Assembly: GCA_029433345.1 (NCBI GenBank)
Contig: JAQTHY010000001.1
Location: forward strand, 1 to 64,000
DNA: 64,000 nucleotides
Source: Orbaceae bacterium ESL0727
GTDB lineage: Bacteria > Pseudomonadota > Gammaproteobacteria > Enterobacterales > Orbaceae
Reading direction: 5' to 3'
The notes beneath the pieces are model-generated. The model did not search any database. It was not told the origin of the DNA and was given only the letters and a program-made list of their open reading frames with translations. This document shows positions 49,606 to 61,028 of the stretch, one piece after another (within the stretch, counting starts at the first letter, position 1; each line of letters begins with the position of its first letter). Both the position numbers and the translations under genes were made by a program.

Positions 49606-50559
49606 TTAGTAATAACTGATGACACGCTTAGTCTCAGTCTGTCTTGTTTCATCCTTACTAAGACGCTGTTTTACGGCTGATAACCAATCATTTTTATCAT
49701 TAAAGTTAATAAATTTAGTCAAATACGGCGTTGTGCCCGCTTTCGTTGTGTAAAGTGATTGGATCGAGACTAAATGATTATTTTTATCATATTGATAAAC
49801 AAAAAGATTTTCAGCGTGGGTATTATTACTAAAATCATACAAAATTTTAGCTAATTGGCGTGCTTGCGCAACGTCATTACTTTTTTGATTACTATTCTTT
49901 TTATCTGTGCCTTGCGTTGGCGCAGTAGTAGCTACTGGATTATTCGCTTGCTCACTATATTGGAATGTATAGCGCGATGCACCATAATCATCGATACCGG
50001 TAAATTTACCCTTTTCATCTAACCCTTTCAGCTGCCATTCACCCTGTTTATTAATTAGGCAGTTATTGCTATCGTACAGATACGCATCCGTTTGGATAAA
50101 AATAAAGTCAGCAGCACTCTTTTCTTGTTGCGATTGCACAATTCGCCCTTGCTGATCAACCACAAATTTGATAATACTACTGCGTTTATCTTCGTAATCT
50201 TCAATAATATTCTTCCAACCTGAATTGGTTTTATTCAGACGTTCAGAGTAAAGCAGCACATTTTTATTGGAATAAAGATCATAATCGCTTTTTTGGATCA
50301 ACCCATCACGATCGTAATTGATCGTTTGCTCTGCGACCGAACTGATTTCGTTTGCTTTTTCCTTACTCGACGTGGTGCGCACTTCCTTTTCGATGCCTTT
50401 AGTTGGTGTGTCAATATAATCAAGCAGTTGGAAAATATAATTATTGGCATCGACCCGATTTTTTTTCGCGTCAGAACTACAACTCAGTGCCATAACGTGA
50501 GTCGAGGTGGTAGCCATTAATAATGGTATAAGTACTGAAAATAGTGCGTTTTTCTTCAT
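49606..50559 (-). CDS. Unknown exported protein
   Basis: I do not recognise this family. Starting at 50559 (AGGATAATC ribosome site just upstream), the 317-residue product begins MKKNALFSVLIPLLMATTSTHVMA, a signal peptide described here by its MKKNALFSVL core and probable cleavage after VMA. The mature protein begins LSCSSDAKKNRVD, so a second Cys (NNCL) could pair with it. Repeated motifs like YDRDGLIQKSDYDLYSNKN and FVYQYDKNNHLVSIQSLY are shown by the units YDRDG, YDSNN and YDKNNH, reminiscent of RHS/YD-repeat or toxin-antidote-like beta-rich proteins but too few to assign. The last third has an Asn/Gln/Ser-rich stretch. Confidence 0.7.
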   Translation of the reverse strand: MKKNALFSVLIPLLMATTSTHVMALSCSSDAKKNRVDANNYIFQLLDYIDTPTKGIEKEVRTTSSKEKANEISSVAEQTINYDRDGLIQKSDYDLYSNKNVLLYSERLNKTNSGWKNIIEDYEDKRSSIIKFVVDQQGRIVQSQQEKSAADFIFIQTDAYLYDSNNCLINKQGEWQLKGLDEKGKFTGIDDYGASRYTFQYSEQANNPVATTAPTQGTDKKNSNQKSNDVAQARQLAKILYDFSNNTHAENLFVYQYDKNNHLVSIQSLYTTKAGTTPYLTKFINFNDKNDWLSAVKQRLSKDETRQTETKRVISYY

Positions 50560-50999
50560 GATTATCCTATTAAAATCAATAAAAATGGTGCTTAGGTCGA
50601 GACTCTTTTGGGGCAAAAAATAAAATTAAGCAATAAATCCTAACATAAAGCGCTATAACCCCATCCTATTAGACGATCATGCGTCTGGTTATAGGATAAG
50701 CGCCATTTTTTATCTCTATATTTTTATCTATGATAGCTGCAATACTAACTATTTTACCTAAAAAATAACGTTAGCACATCGTGTGTTTAAAATAATTCTT
50801 TTATCTTGTCTTTCATCTCACCACGATAAGGCTAAATTTTTACTTATTAAAGGGTAACGTATAAGTCAAATCATCAAGATAAATCAATAAAAATCAATGT
50901 AGAGAGAAATTGATCGTTTCGCCATGAATTTAAGCTGAATTTAAATAAAAAATTTGCTAGAATGCGCGGATCAGTGAATTATCTAATCTGGAGAATTTT
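50560..50999. other. Intergenic region upstream of yebC
   Basis: A 440-base gap between divergent genes. It holds a strong hairpin with a T-run (50649-50711) that ends no recognised gene. The yebC promoter could use TAGAAT at 50958-50963 as a -10, but its -35 is weak. A TGGAGAA ribosome site precedes yebC. Confidence 0.55.
50649..50711 (+). terminator. Orphan plus-strand hairpin with T-run
   Basis: Outer arms GCGCT (50650-50654) and AGCGC (50699-50703); inner arms TATAACC (50654-50660) and GGTTATA (50687-50693); and AGACG/CGTCT (50671-50675 and 50682-50686). An alternative pairing ATCCTAT/ATAGGAT competes. It is followed by CATTTTTTATC. The form is terminator-like in the plus direction, yet no plus-strand gene precedes it within 1 kb except the FrdCD gene, which already has its own hairpin. 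Confidence 0.6.
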
Positions 51000-51743
51000 A
51001 TGTCAGGTCATAGTAAGTGGGCGAATACAAAACATCGCAAAGCAGCACAAGATGCTAAACGCGGCAAAATTTTTACGAAAATTATTCGTGAGATAGTTAC
51101 CGCAGCCAAGATTGGTGGAGGGGATGTTGCCTCTAACCCTCGTTTACGTGCAGCCGTAGATAAAGCCCTGTCAAATAATATGACACGTGATACTTTAACA
51201 CGCGCAATTGCACGTGGTGTGGGCGGTGATGATGATAGCAATATGGAAACTATCATTTATGAAGGTTATGGTCCAGCAGGAACAGCCATTATGGTTGAAT
51301 GCTTGAGTGATAACCGTAATCGTACCGTTTCGGAAGTACGTCATGCGTTTACCAAAACAGGCGGAAATTTAGGTACCGATGGCTCAGTATCGTATCTCTT
51401 TACCAAAAAAGGGGTGATCTCTTATCCAATCGGTTCAGATGAAGAAAAAGTGATGGAAGCGGCGCTAGAGGCCGGTGCAGATGATATCGTCACGTATGAT
51501 GACGGTGCGATCGATGTATTTACGACACCTGAATCATTTGGTGAAGTAAAAGATGCGCTTGATGCCGCTGGATTAGTGGCTGAATCAGCCGAAGTCTCTA
51601 TGGTTCCTGCAACAAAAATTGATTTGGATATCGAATCAGCACCAAAATTAATGCGTCTGATTGACTTGCTTGAAGATTGTGATGATGTGCAAGAAGTCTA
51701 TCACAATGGTGATGTTTCAGACGAGGTGGCAGCAACACTTTAA
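51000..51743 (+). CDS. yebC: YebC/PmpR family protein (TACO1-like)
   Basis: Widespread bacterial protein (TACO1-like) described both as a DNA-binding regulator and as a factor helping ribosomes at polyproline stretches. Opening [22 protein letters not shown] is cited as [13 protein letters not shown], then GRIFTKI-like [34 protein letters not shown] and [14 protein letters not shown]. Length 247 aa matches E. coli. The stop overlaps the ruvC start (TAATG), as in the usual yebC-ruvC pair. Confidence 0.97.
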   Translation: MSGHSKWANTKHRKAAQDAKRGKIFTKIIREIVTAAKIGGGDVASNPRLRAAVDKALSNNMTRDTLTRAIARGVGGDDDSNMETIIYEGYGPAGTAIMVECLSDNRNRTVSEVRHAFTKTGGNLGTDGSVSYLFTKKGVISYPIGSDEEKVMEAALEAGADDIVTYDDGAIDVFTTPESFGEVKDALDAAGLVAESAEVSMVPATKIDLDIESAPKLMRLIDLLEDCDDVQEVYHNGDVSDEVAATL

Positions 51744-52231
51744 TGGCCATTATTCTTGGCATCGATCCTGGTTCTCGTTTGACGGGTTACGGTGTAATTC
51801 GTCAAATTGGGCGTCAATTGACTTATCTTGGCAGCGGTTGTATTCGTACTGCTGCCGATGATCTCCCAACTCGTTTGCAACGTGTGTACGCGGGTGTCAG
51901 CGAAATCATTTTACAATTCCATCCTGATATGTTTGCCATTGAGCAAGTGTTTATGGCACGTAATGCCGATTCGGCACTAAAATTAGGGCAAGCACGTGGT
52001 GCAGCAATTGTGGCGGCGGTGAATAATCATCTTCCCGTTTATGAATATGCGGCACGATTAGTCAAACAGAGTGTCGTGGGTACTGGCTCAGCAGATAAAA
52101 AACAGGTGCAACATATGGTAAAACTGTTATTAAAACTGCCCGCTAGTCCACAAGCTGACGCCGCTGATGCATTGGGTATTGCAATCACACATGCGCATAT
52201 AAGTCACCAACTCCTCACCACCCGTAAATAA
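51743..52231 (+). CDS. ruvC: Holliday junction resolvase RuvC
   Basis: Endonuclease that cuts Holliday junctions symmetrically with RuvAB. RNase-H-like fold with acidic residues in [14 protein letters not shown] (Asp7), [11 protein letters not shown] (Glu) and [14 protein letters not shown] (two Asp). Length 162 aa (E. coli 173). ruvA and ruvB do not follow it here: the next gene is the convergent acrB. Coupled to yebC by start-stop overlap. Confidence 0.97.
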   Translation: MAIILGIDPGSRLTGYGVIRQIGRQLTYLGSGCIRTAADDLPTRLQRVYAGVSEIILQFHPDMFAIEQVFMARNADSALKLGQARGAAIVAAVNNHLPVYEYAARLVKQSVVGTGSADKKQVQHMVKLLLKLPASPQADAADALGIAITHAHISHQLLTTRK

Positions 52232-52416
52232 TCGATGTGTCGCTACTCATTTCTAATTTATTGATTATAATTAATTGATTTATAATTAATTTATTTATCG
52301 TTTATTGTTTATAATTAGTTGTTTTGTAAATAATTTAGTTTTAATAAATTAATTCATCACTGTTTTATTTATCAATCGTCGATTCATTAATCTCATTATG
52401 AATAAATCATACAGAA

Positions 52417-52451
52417 TAAAAAACCTCACCCAAAATTGGCGAGGTTTTTTT
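52417..52451. terminator. Bidirectional terminator between ruvC and acrB
   Basis: AAAAAACCTC and GAGGTTTTTTT arms with inner ACC/GGC-like pairing around CAAAATT. The A-tract before and T-tract after allow it to work for both ruvC (plus) and acrB (minus). Confidence 0.88.
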
Positions 52452-52506
52452 ATGAAAATATCGATAGGATTTATCTTGAATAGATGAATGGTTAAAAACG
52501 CTCTTT

Positions 52507-52544
52507 TCACTATTCCGTCGATATTCACATCGGCGGAATAGTGA
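52507..52544. repeat. Long hairpin between convergent genes
   Basis: Sixteen-bp arms TCACTATTCCGTCGAT and ATCGGCGGAATAGTGA with one G-T pair and a six-base loop. Related in sequence (TTCCxxCGAT...ATCGGxGGAA) to the hairpin at 49537-49560. Confidence 0.8.
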
Positions 52545-52592
52545 CATCTCAAATAACATTACATTATTAACTAATGATCTATTCTTAACATC

Positions 52593-55500
52593 CTATTTCG
52601 ATTCTTGTGGTGCGGTATAACTACTACCCGGTATAACTACAGCATTCTTATGTTTGGTAAACAGCTTAGTCACAAACACAAAGAATAGCGGCACATAGAA
52701 TATCGCTAAGAATGTCGCGGTTAACATCCCACCAATTACCCCTGTCCCTACTGCATTTTGGCTGGCAGAACCTGCACCATGACTCATGGCTAACGGTGTC
52801 ACCCCTAAAATAAAGGCAAAAGAGGTCATTAAAATAGGACGTAAACGTAATCGACAGGCTTCTAATGTCGCATCGATTAATGATTTACCTTCTTTTTCGA
52901 GTGCATCTTTAGCAAATTCAACAATCAAAATCGCATTTTTTGCCGCTAATCCCATGGTTGTCAAGAGCCCAACAATAAAGTAGATATCGTTATCTAATCC
53001 CCTAAACATAGTGGCATAGACAGTCCCGATAATACCAAGTGGGATAACGAATAAGATCGAAATTGGTACAGTCCAGCTTTCATATAATGCAGCCAATGCA
53101 AGGAAGACAACAATAATGGAGATAAAATAAAGTGTCGTTGTTTGAGAACCTGCTTGACGTTCTTGATACGAGATCCCTGTCCAGTCATAGGTAAAGCCTT
53201 TTGGTAATTTTTGGGAGATCTGTTCCATAACGCCCATAGCTTGACCTGAACTTTTCCCTGGCGCTGCTGAACCCGTGATAGCCATTGCTGCAACACCATC
53301 ATAACGCACCAGTGATGGCGAGCCATAATTCTTCGACGTGGTTGCAAAAGCATCATAAGGCACCATTTCACCTTGCGTATTTTTCACATTCCAATAACTA
53401 AAGTCAGTTGGTAACATGCGGTAAGGTGCATCAGATTGTAAATACACTTTCTTCACGCGGTTATTATAGACAAAGTCATCAATATAAGCCGAACCCAGTG
53501 CAGATGATAATACTGAGTTAACCGAACTTACCGAAACGCCCAAAGCTTGCGCGGTTTCGAAGTCGACGTTAATTTTGTATTGTGGTACATCCAACATACT
53601 GTCTGGTCTTACTTGTACTAAGTTAGGATTATGCATTGCTGCACCAAGCACTTGATAAAAAGCTTGCATCAATGCTGCATGCCCTTGTCCACCACTATCT
53701 TTTAACATATAGGAGAACCCATTCGCCATCCCTAATGATGGGACAGCAGGTACATTGGTCGCAAAGATACGCGCTTCATTTAACGTTGGTAAAAATGCAT
53801 TCACACGCTTAACGATCGCATCTACACGCTGTTGAGCATTGGGGCGTTGTTCCCAATCTTTTAATTTAACAAAGGCCATCCCCATATTTTGTCCACGACC
53901 AACGACACTAAAGCCGGATACCGCAAAGACAGCTGCAACCGAATCCTTTTCGTTCTCAAAATAATAGTCAGCCGCTTTTTTTAGCACATTTGAGGTTTGA
54001 TCAAGAGTAGAACCCGGTGGCAATTCTGCCAACATAATGATAACACCTTGGTCTTCGTTTGGTAAAAATCCGGTTGGTAAGCGGCTAAAACCAAAGATAA
54101 GTGCAATAACAATCACTGCATAACTGGTAAAACTGATGAGTGGATAACGGATGACTTTCACCACACCTTTTTGATAAGCATGTAATCCTTTGTCATATAA
54201 GGAATTAAAATGTTTAAAAATAAAGGCCATGCACGCACTAATCCAACTAAACGGTGGAAGCTTGAACAGTTGTTCATACCATGCCGCTTTTTTATATTTA
54301 AATTTAGACGGTGCTTTTAGAATTTGTGCACACAGTGCTGGTGTTAACACAATCGCCATAATAACAGAGAGTGTCATTGACGTTACGATAGTAATGGAGA
54401 ATTGTCGATAAATTCCCCCCGCTGCACCACCATAAAATGCCATTGGTACGAATACAGCGGATAACACAACGGCAATACCGATTAATGCTGATGTGATTTC
54501 TTCCATCGACTTAACGGTTGCGTGATAAGGTGACAAACCGTCATCATGCATGATACGTTCAACGTTTTCAATAACTACGATGGAGTCATCGACTAACAGC
54601 CCGATAGCCAATACCATCGCAAACATGGATAACGTATTAATGGTAAAGCCGCAAATATAAAGCACGGCAAATGTACCCATCAAAACAACAGGTACGGTGA
54701 TGGTCGGAATTAAGGTTGATCGTAAGTTTTGTAAGAATAGATACATAACGATAACAACCAAAATGATCGCATCAACCAATGTTTCGATTACATTGTGAAT
54801 GGATAATTTTACAAACGGTGTAGTATCATATGGGAAAACATATTGGATATCATCTGGGAAGATCTTAGCTAACTCTTCCATTTTTTTATCAACAGCATCA
54901 GACGTATCTAATTGATTCGCACCGGTTGCTAAATAAATAGCAAGCCCTGCAGATGTTTTACCATTGTATAATGAAACGAAATTATAATCCGCTGCACCAA
55001 CTTCAACACGTGCCACATCTTTTAATAAAATATTCGAACCATCTGTGTTCACACGAACTAAAATATTTTGGAACTGTTCAGCAGTTTTTAAACGCGATTG
55101 TGCAGTAATTGTCGCATTAAGTTCTTGCCCTTTTGCTGTTGGACGTGAACCCAGCTGTCCGGCTGTCACCTGCGCATTTTGTGCTTGAATCGCCGCAATG
55201 ATCTCTTCCATTGACAACTTAAAATAGGTCAATTTATTTGGTTCTAACCAAATACGCATGGCATATTCAGAACCAAATAATGTAGTATCACCCACACCTT
55301 GTACACGTCGAATTTGGTCTTGGACAGTAGAATAAACAAAGTCAGCGATATCTGCTTGGGTCTTTTGTGGATTAGTTGAATAAAAACCAATAACTTTCAA
55401 AATATTAGTATTATTCTTTGCCACTGCTACGCCGTTTTTCTGCACACTGTCAGGCAGACGTGACTTGATACTTTCAACTTTATTCAATACTTGTACTTGC

Positions 55501-55808
55501 GCAAAGTCAGGATCGGTACCCGGCGCAAAGGTTAAGGTGGTTTGTACCACGCCTTGCGAACTACTGGTTGATTTCATATAAATAAGATTATCAAGCCCAG
55601 TCAGATTCTGTTCCAATAACTGTGTAACGGTATTTTCAATAGTTTGCGCATCGGCACCTGGATAAGATGCTGTAATGGTAACAGCAGGTGGCGCAATATC
55701 AGGGTATTGTTCAACTGCTAGTAATTTGATGCAAAGTGCACCACCTAGCATCATCATAATAGCAATTACCCACGCGAAAACAGGGCGATCGATAAAAAAC
55801 TTAGCCAT
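52593..55808 (-). CDS. acrB: RND multidrug efflux transporter (AcrB type)
   Basis: Proton-driven inner-membrane pump of a tripartite multidrug efflux system. It opens MAKFFIDRPVFAWVIAI and carries 12 helices with two large periplasmic loops. The proton-relay Asp pair is in GLLVDDSIVVIENVER (near residue 407) and the Lys is in GLAAKNAILIVEFAK. GAxVPxLGMANGF-like VPSLGMANGFSYML also matches AcrB/MexB. Length 1071 aa. It lies 18 bases downstream of acrA. No tolC or acrR lies in the window. The exact substrate range cannot be told. Confidence 0.94.
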   Translation of the reverse strand: MAKFFIDRPVFAWVIAIMMMLGGALCIKLLAVEQYPDIAPPAVTITASYPGADAQTIENTVTQLLEQNLTGLDNLIYMKSTSSSQGVVQTTLTFAPGTDPDFAQVQVLNKVESIKSRLPDSVQKNGVAVAKNNTNILKVIGFYSTNPQKTQADIADFVYSTVQDQIRRVQGVGDTTLFGSEYAMRIWLEPNKLTYFKLSMEEIIAAIQAQNAQVTAGQLGSRPTAKGQELNATITAQSRLKTAEQFQNILVRVNTDGSNILLKDVARVEVGAADYNFVSLYNGKTSAGLAIYLATGANQLDTSDAVDKKMEELAKIFPDDIQYVFPYDTTPFVKLSIHNVIETLVDAIILVVIVMYLFLQNLRSTLIPTITVPVVLMGTFAVLYICGFTINTLSMFAMVLAIGLLVDDSIVVIENVERIMHDDGLSPYHATVKSMEEITSALIGIAVVLSAVFVPMAFYGGAAGGIYRQFSITIVTSMTLSVIMAIVLTPALCAQILKAPSKFKYKKAAWYEQLFKLPPFSWISACMAFIFKHFNSLYDKGLHAYQKGVVKVIRYPLISFTSYAVIVIALIFGFSRLPTGFLPNEDQGVIIMLAELPPGSTLDQTSNVLKKAADYYFENEKDSVAAVFAVSGFSVVGRGQNMGMAFVKLKDWEQRPNAQQRVDAIVKRVNAFLPTLNEARIFATNVPAVPSLGMANGFSYMLKDSGGQGHAALMQAFYQVLGAAMHNPNLVQVRPDSMLDVPQYKINVDFETAQALGVSVSSVNSVLSSALGSAYIDDFVYNNRVKKVYLQSDAPYRMLPTDFSYWNVKNTQGEMVPYDAFATTSKNYGSPSLVRYDGVAAMAITGSAAPGKSSGQAMGVMEQISQKLPKGFTYDWTGISYQERQAGSQTTTLYFISIIVVFLALAALYESWTVPISILFVIPLGIIGTVYATMFRGLDNDIYFIVGLLTTMGLAAKNAILIVEFAKDALEKEGKSLIDATLEACRLRLRPILMTSFAFILGVTPLAMSHGAGSASQNAVGTGVIGGMLTATFLAIFYVPLFFVFVTKLFTKHKNAVVIPGSSYTAPQESK

Positions 55809-55826
55809 AATTAAATCTACTCCTGC

Positions 55827-57035
55827 TTACTTAGCATTACTTTTAATCAGATTATCGAGTTTATCTTGAGTAAGTGTTGCTGGCTCTTCGATAGCTTTCC
55901 CTGTCATTTTGGCACCTGATTCAACCATAGTGAGGTTCAGTAGACCAGACACGATAACTTGTTCACCAACTTTAATGCCTTTCGTTACCACCCAATAACC
56001 CGGGATACCCGTATAAACTTGAATACCAGTTCGATATTCGATGCTATTGTCAGGATTTAAAATCTTAGCCGTATATTCACCTTTCACATCACTGGTGATG
56101 CCTTGTTGCGGAACCACAACAGCATTTTTAATATAACCCAGTGTCACTTCAGGTTTTAAGAACATGCCGGGTAGAATCTGCGCATTAGGATTTGGGAATA
56201 CCGCACGTAACGTGACTGTACCGGTTGTCTCATTAACGGTCATATCTGAAAATTTAATGTGTCCAGGATATTGATATTGAGAACCATCATTAAAATAGAT
56301 ATTGACGTTATCACTTTTCACCGGTTCATAAATAACGTTTTGATCATGTAAATATTTATTATAGCGTGTTGCCGCCTCGGTCATATCCACATAGATAGGA
56401 TCGAGTTTTTGCACTAACGCTAACGGTGTAGCTTGACCCGCCGAAACTAATGCCCCTTCAGTTACGTTTGATTTACCAATATAACCATCAATTGGTGAAT
56501 ACACTTTAGTATAGTCTACATTAACCTTCGCGGTATGAACGGCAGCTTGTGCAACTAATACGCCGGCATCGGCTTGTTGGGCATCAGCTGACGCTTTATC
56601 ATAATCTTGTTGACTGATAGATTTGGTTTTTAATAATCCCGCATAACGTTTTAACGTTAATTGCGCGATATTCGCACTGGCTTTAGCACTGGCTAAATTA
56701 GCCACTGCACTATCATAATTTGCTTGATAGATAGCGGGATCGATTTGATAAAGTGATTGACCCGATTTCACATTCGAACTTTCGGCAAATTCACGTTTTA
56801 AAACAATTCCCCCAACTTGTGGTCTAATTTCAGCAATTTGCGAAGCCACAACACGGGCAGGTAAAGAAACTTGTAATGTGTAAGTGAGTGGTTCAACTTT
56901 AAAAACCTTAACATTTACTGTCGGTATTTGATTTCCACCTCCTTGCGATGGCTGGTTATCACAACCCGCTAATAGAAATAGGCTGCTGAAAGCCAATGTG
57001 AATATTAATGGTGAAAATAGTTTTTTAGATCTCAT
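55827..57035 (-). CDS. acrA: RND efflux periplasmic adaptor (AcrA type)
   Basis: Lipoprotein adaptor linking AcrB to an outer-membrane channel. The start at 57035 is supported by GAGG nine bases upstream and gives MRSKKLFSPLIF plus a lipobox LLAGC; the frame itself extends 21 codons further. Mature domains: lipoyl half-motif VGGIVLKREFAESSNVKSGQSLYQID in parts (GGIVLKREF, VKSGQSLYQIDP), a coiled coil (about 115-185), the second lipoyl half YSPIDGYIGKSNVTEGALV, then beta-barrel and membrane-proximal domains with VVPQQGIT. About 402 residues. Confidence 0.93.
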   Translation of the reverse strand: MRSKKLFSPLIFTLAFSSLFLLAGCDNQPSQGGGNQIPTVNVKVFKVEPLTYTLQVSLPARVVASQIAEIRPQVGGIVLKREFAESSNVKSGQSLYQIDPAIYQANYDSAVANLASAKASANIAQLTLKRYAGLLKTKSISQQDYDKASADAQQADAGVLVAQAAVHTAKVNVDYTKVYSPIDGYIGKSNVTEGALVSAGQATPLALVQKLDPIYVDMTEAATRYNKYLHDQNVIYEPVKSDNVNIYFNDGSQYQYPGHIKFSDMTVNETTGTVTLRAVFPNPNAQILPGMFLKPEVTLGYIKNAVVVPQQGITSDVKGEYTAKILNPDNSIEYRTGIQVYTGIPGYWVVTKGIKVGEQVIVSGLLNLTMVESGAKMTGKAIEEPATLTQDKLDNLIKSNAK

Positions 57036-57493
57036 ATAAAATGACCTCAGTAAATTTAATGCTGGTATTATTAATGCACTTCCTATATAACGTTTCACTA
57101 CTTATAGTTCTGAATGATATGCGGGAAAAACAGTTAAATAGAAAGGATATCTCTATAAATCTTTATTTTTCCAATAATTCACACCGACGATCTACGGAAT
57201 AAAAGTATCGGTTAGAATAGCCACATATCTATTCGGAATGCTTTGCATAAAGCGTTATTATATATAAAAACGTCTGATTTTACCTAAATCGGTTGTGGAT
57301 TTTACAAAAAAAAGGGTACGATTGTAAGCGACTTTACGGTTCAATAGCACAGAGTTCTAAAAAATATACAATGGGAATTGTGATTATTTAAAGAAATAAA
57401 GTAATATATACGCATTGTTGCCTGAAGTCTGTGTTGTATGACCCGATAAATAAATTTGTGTGGTTGCGGCGCGATATTTAATTTAATTCTGAG
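57036..57493. other. Divergent intergenic region acrA-zipA
   Basis: A 458-base gap containing the promoters of acrAB (leftward) and zipA (rightward). Seen: A/T-rich sequence, no tandem array and no clear regulator-binding palindrome. TATTATATATAAAA near 57256-57269 could hold -10 boxes. No ORF or RNA gene was recognised. Confidence 0.5.
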
Positions 57494-58681
57494 ATGGATG
57501 TTATGGATAATTTACGTATTGTTCTAATAGTAGTTGCTTCATTAGTTATTATTGCTTTATTAATTCATGGCTTTTGGATCAATAAGAAAGAACGATCTTC
57601 ACTTTTTACAACAAATAAGAATGGCGATAAAAAGAAAAAAACGCCCCCTAGTATTGATATCTATGATAATGATAATAGTGATAGCGGCATCATTGGTGAT
57701 GTCAGAATCATCTCACCAAAACAACAAACTGCCCAGCTAGACAAAGAAGAGCAGCCCCCCATCTCTTTTGTACATACACAAGCAGAGGAAGATGAGCCCG
57801 TTCAGCGTGATCTGTTTAACCATGCTAAAATAAAAGATGATGTGAGCGATACAAAACGTGATCAATATGATGATCTGTTTGCCATGGATGAGCCAGCAAA
57901 TCAAGACACTATTTTGGCAACTACTTCTCGCAACAGCGCTACTCGCCATAACAGCACACGGCACAATGACACAAGACAAAGTAGCAGCCGTAACAGTGAG
58001 ACTAACAATAGTCATACCAATACGCCTGTAAATGCTACCGAAAAGAGCAATAACGCCAACCGTACCAGTCAAGAAGTGCATAGCCAACGCACAACGACAG
58101 CAAAGCAGGATAGTAACAAAGAATGGGTTAGCGAACCTCAAGCAGATCTAAATGTTGCGGAATCCAAACCCAAAATCGCAGACACAGTACCTTCTGAGCC
58201 TAAACCGGCTACCACCGAGCAAACAACTGAAATGGATAATGTGGACGCGAAGATACCACAAGATGAGACGGATATCTTAATCTTATATGTCACCGGTATT
58301 AATGGCAAACAGATACAAGGTGATCTGTTACTAAATAGTATCGTCCAATGTGGTTTTCAGTTCGGCGAAATGAAAATATTCCATCGCCATGTTGATCCGG
58401 CGGGCAACGGTCCTATCCTCTTTAGTTTAGCCAATATGCTCAATCCAGGGTATCTTGATCCTGAAACGATGCATGAATTTACCACACAAGGTGTATCACT
58501 ATTTATGGTGGTGCCATCTAAGGGAAATAATCAACAAAACTTTAAATTGATGTTACAAACCGCACAGCGAATTGCGGATGATGTTGATGGCGTTGTACTG
58601 GATGATTCGCAACATATGTTAACACCACAAAAAATAGACAATTATAAAAATCGCATCAAAAAAGTGTGTCACGAAATTTAA
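57494..58681 (+). CDS. zipA: Cell division protein ZipA
   Basis: Membrane tether for FtsZ at the division ring. The N-terminal anchor (residues 5-29, [22 protein letters not shown]) is represented by [16 protein letters not shown], matching E. coli LVHGFWTSRKERSSMF. A long disordered linker (about 35-255) has Ser/Thr/Asn/Arg five-residue repeats at 145-174. The C-terminal FtsZ-binding domain has [21 protein letters not shown] in part ([14 protein letters not shown]), [20 protein letters not shown] and [15 protein letters not shown]. The 395-residue length exceeds E. coli (328) because of the linker. Confidence 0.95.
   Translation: MDVMDNLRIVLIVVASLVIIALLIHGFWINKKERSSLFTTNKNGDKKKKTPPSIDIYDNDNSDSGIIGDVRIISPKQQTAQLDKEEQPPISFVHTQAEEDEPVQRDLFNHAKIKDDVSDTKRDQYDDLFAMDEPANQDTILATTSRNSATRHNSTRHNDTRQSSSRNSETNNSHTNTPVNATEKSNNANRTSQEVHSQRTTTAKQDSNKEWVSEPQADLNVAESKPKIADTVPSEPKPATTEQTTEMDNVDAKIPQDETDILILYVTGINGKQIQGDLLLNSIVQCGFQFGEMKIFHRHVDPAGNGPILFSLANMLNPGYLDPETMHEFTTQGVSLFMVVPSKGNNQQNFKLMLQTAQRIADDVDGVVLDDSQHMLTPQKIDNYKNRIKKVCHEI
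57926..58015 (+). repeat. In-frame 15-bp tandem repeat in zipA
   Basis: Six consecutive 15-bp units (57926, 57941, 57956, 57971, 57986, 58001) encode [25 protein letters not shown] and TNNSH in the disordered linker of ZipA. Confidence 0.88.
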
Positions 58682-58707
58682 ATGTATCAATCTTAGAAAG
58701 CGATATC

Positions 58708-58741
58708 GATTCTACCCACTATTATGGGTAGAATCTTTTTG
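58708..58741 (+). terminator. Terminator after zipA
   Basis: Perfect 10-bp arms GATTCTACCC (58708-58717) and GGGTAGAATC (58726-58735) with an eight-base loop, followed by TTTTTG. Confidence 0.93.
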
Positions 58742-58754
58742 TAAATGATTATGA

Positions 58755-58783
58755 AGTTTCAGAGTTACCCTACGTTTGTGTAT
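58755..58783 (+). repeat. Dispersed GTTTCAGA element, copy B
   Basis: AGTTTCAGAGTTACCCTACG then TTTGTGTAT, one base different from copy A 54 kb away. It lies between the zipA terminator and a 13-bp tandem array. Confidence 0.88.
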
Positions 58784-58801
58784 AGTGAACGGTAACCCGT
58801 A

Positions 58802-58867
58802 TTAACTGGTTATAGTTATTGGTTATAGTGATCGGTTACAATTACCAATCCTAATTATCAGTTATAA
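58802..58867. repeat. 13-14 bp tandem array upstream of ligA
   Basis: Five units starting at 58802, 58816, 58829, 58842 and 58855, of the type TTATTGGTTATAG, the last two in diverged form. It lies 44 bases upstream of the ligA start. Confidence 0.75.
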
Positions 58868-58886
58868 TTACAGATATCTAATATGA

Positions 58887-60983
<2,097 letters not shown>

Positions 60984-61028
60984 CACGCAAATAATTAGCC
61001 ATTAAGGTGAAAAACAAGGAATCGATTT

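Larger units (their letters stand above)
52232..52592. other. AT-rich intergenic region ruvC-acrB
   Basis: A 361-base gap between convergent genes with A/T-only low-complexity tract (about 52255-52350: repeated TTATAATTAATT-like words), a classic bidirectional terminator (52417-52451) and a long hairpin (52507-52544). No gene was found. Confidence 0.6.
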
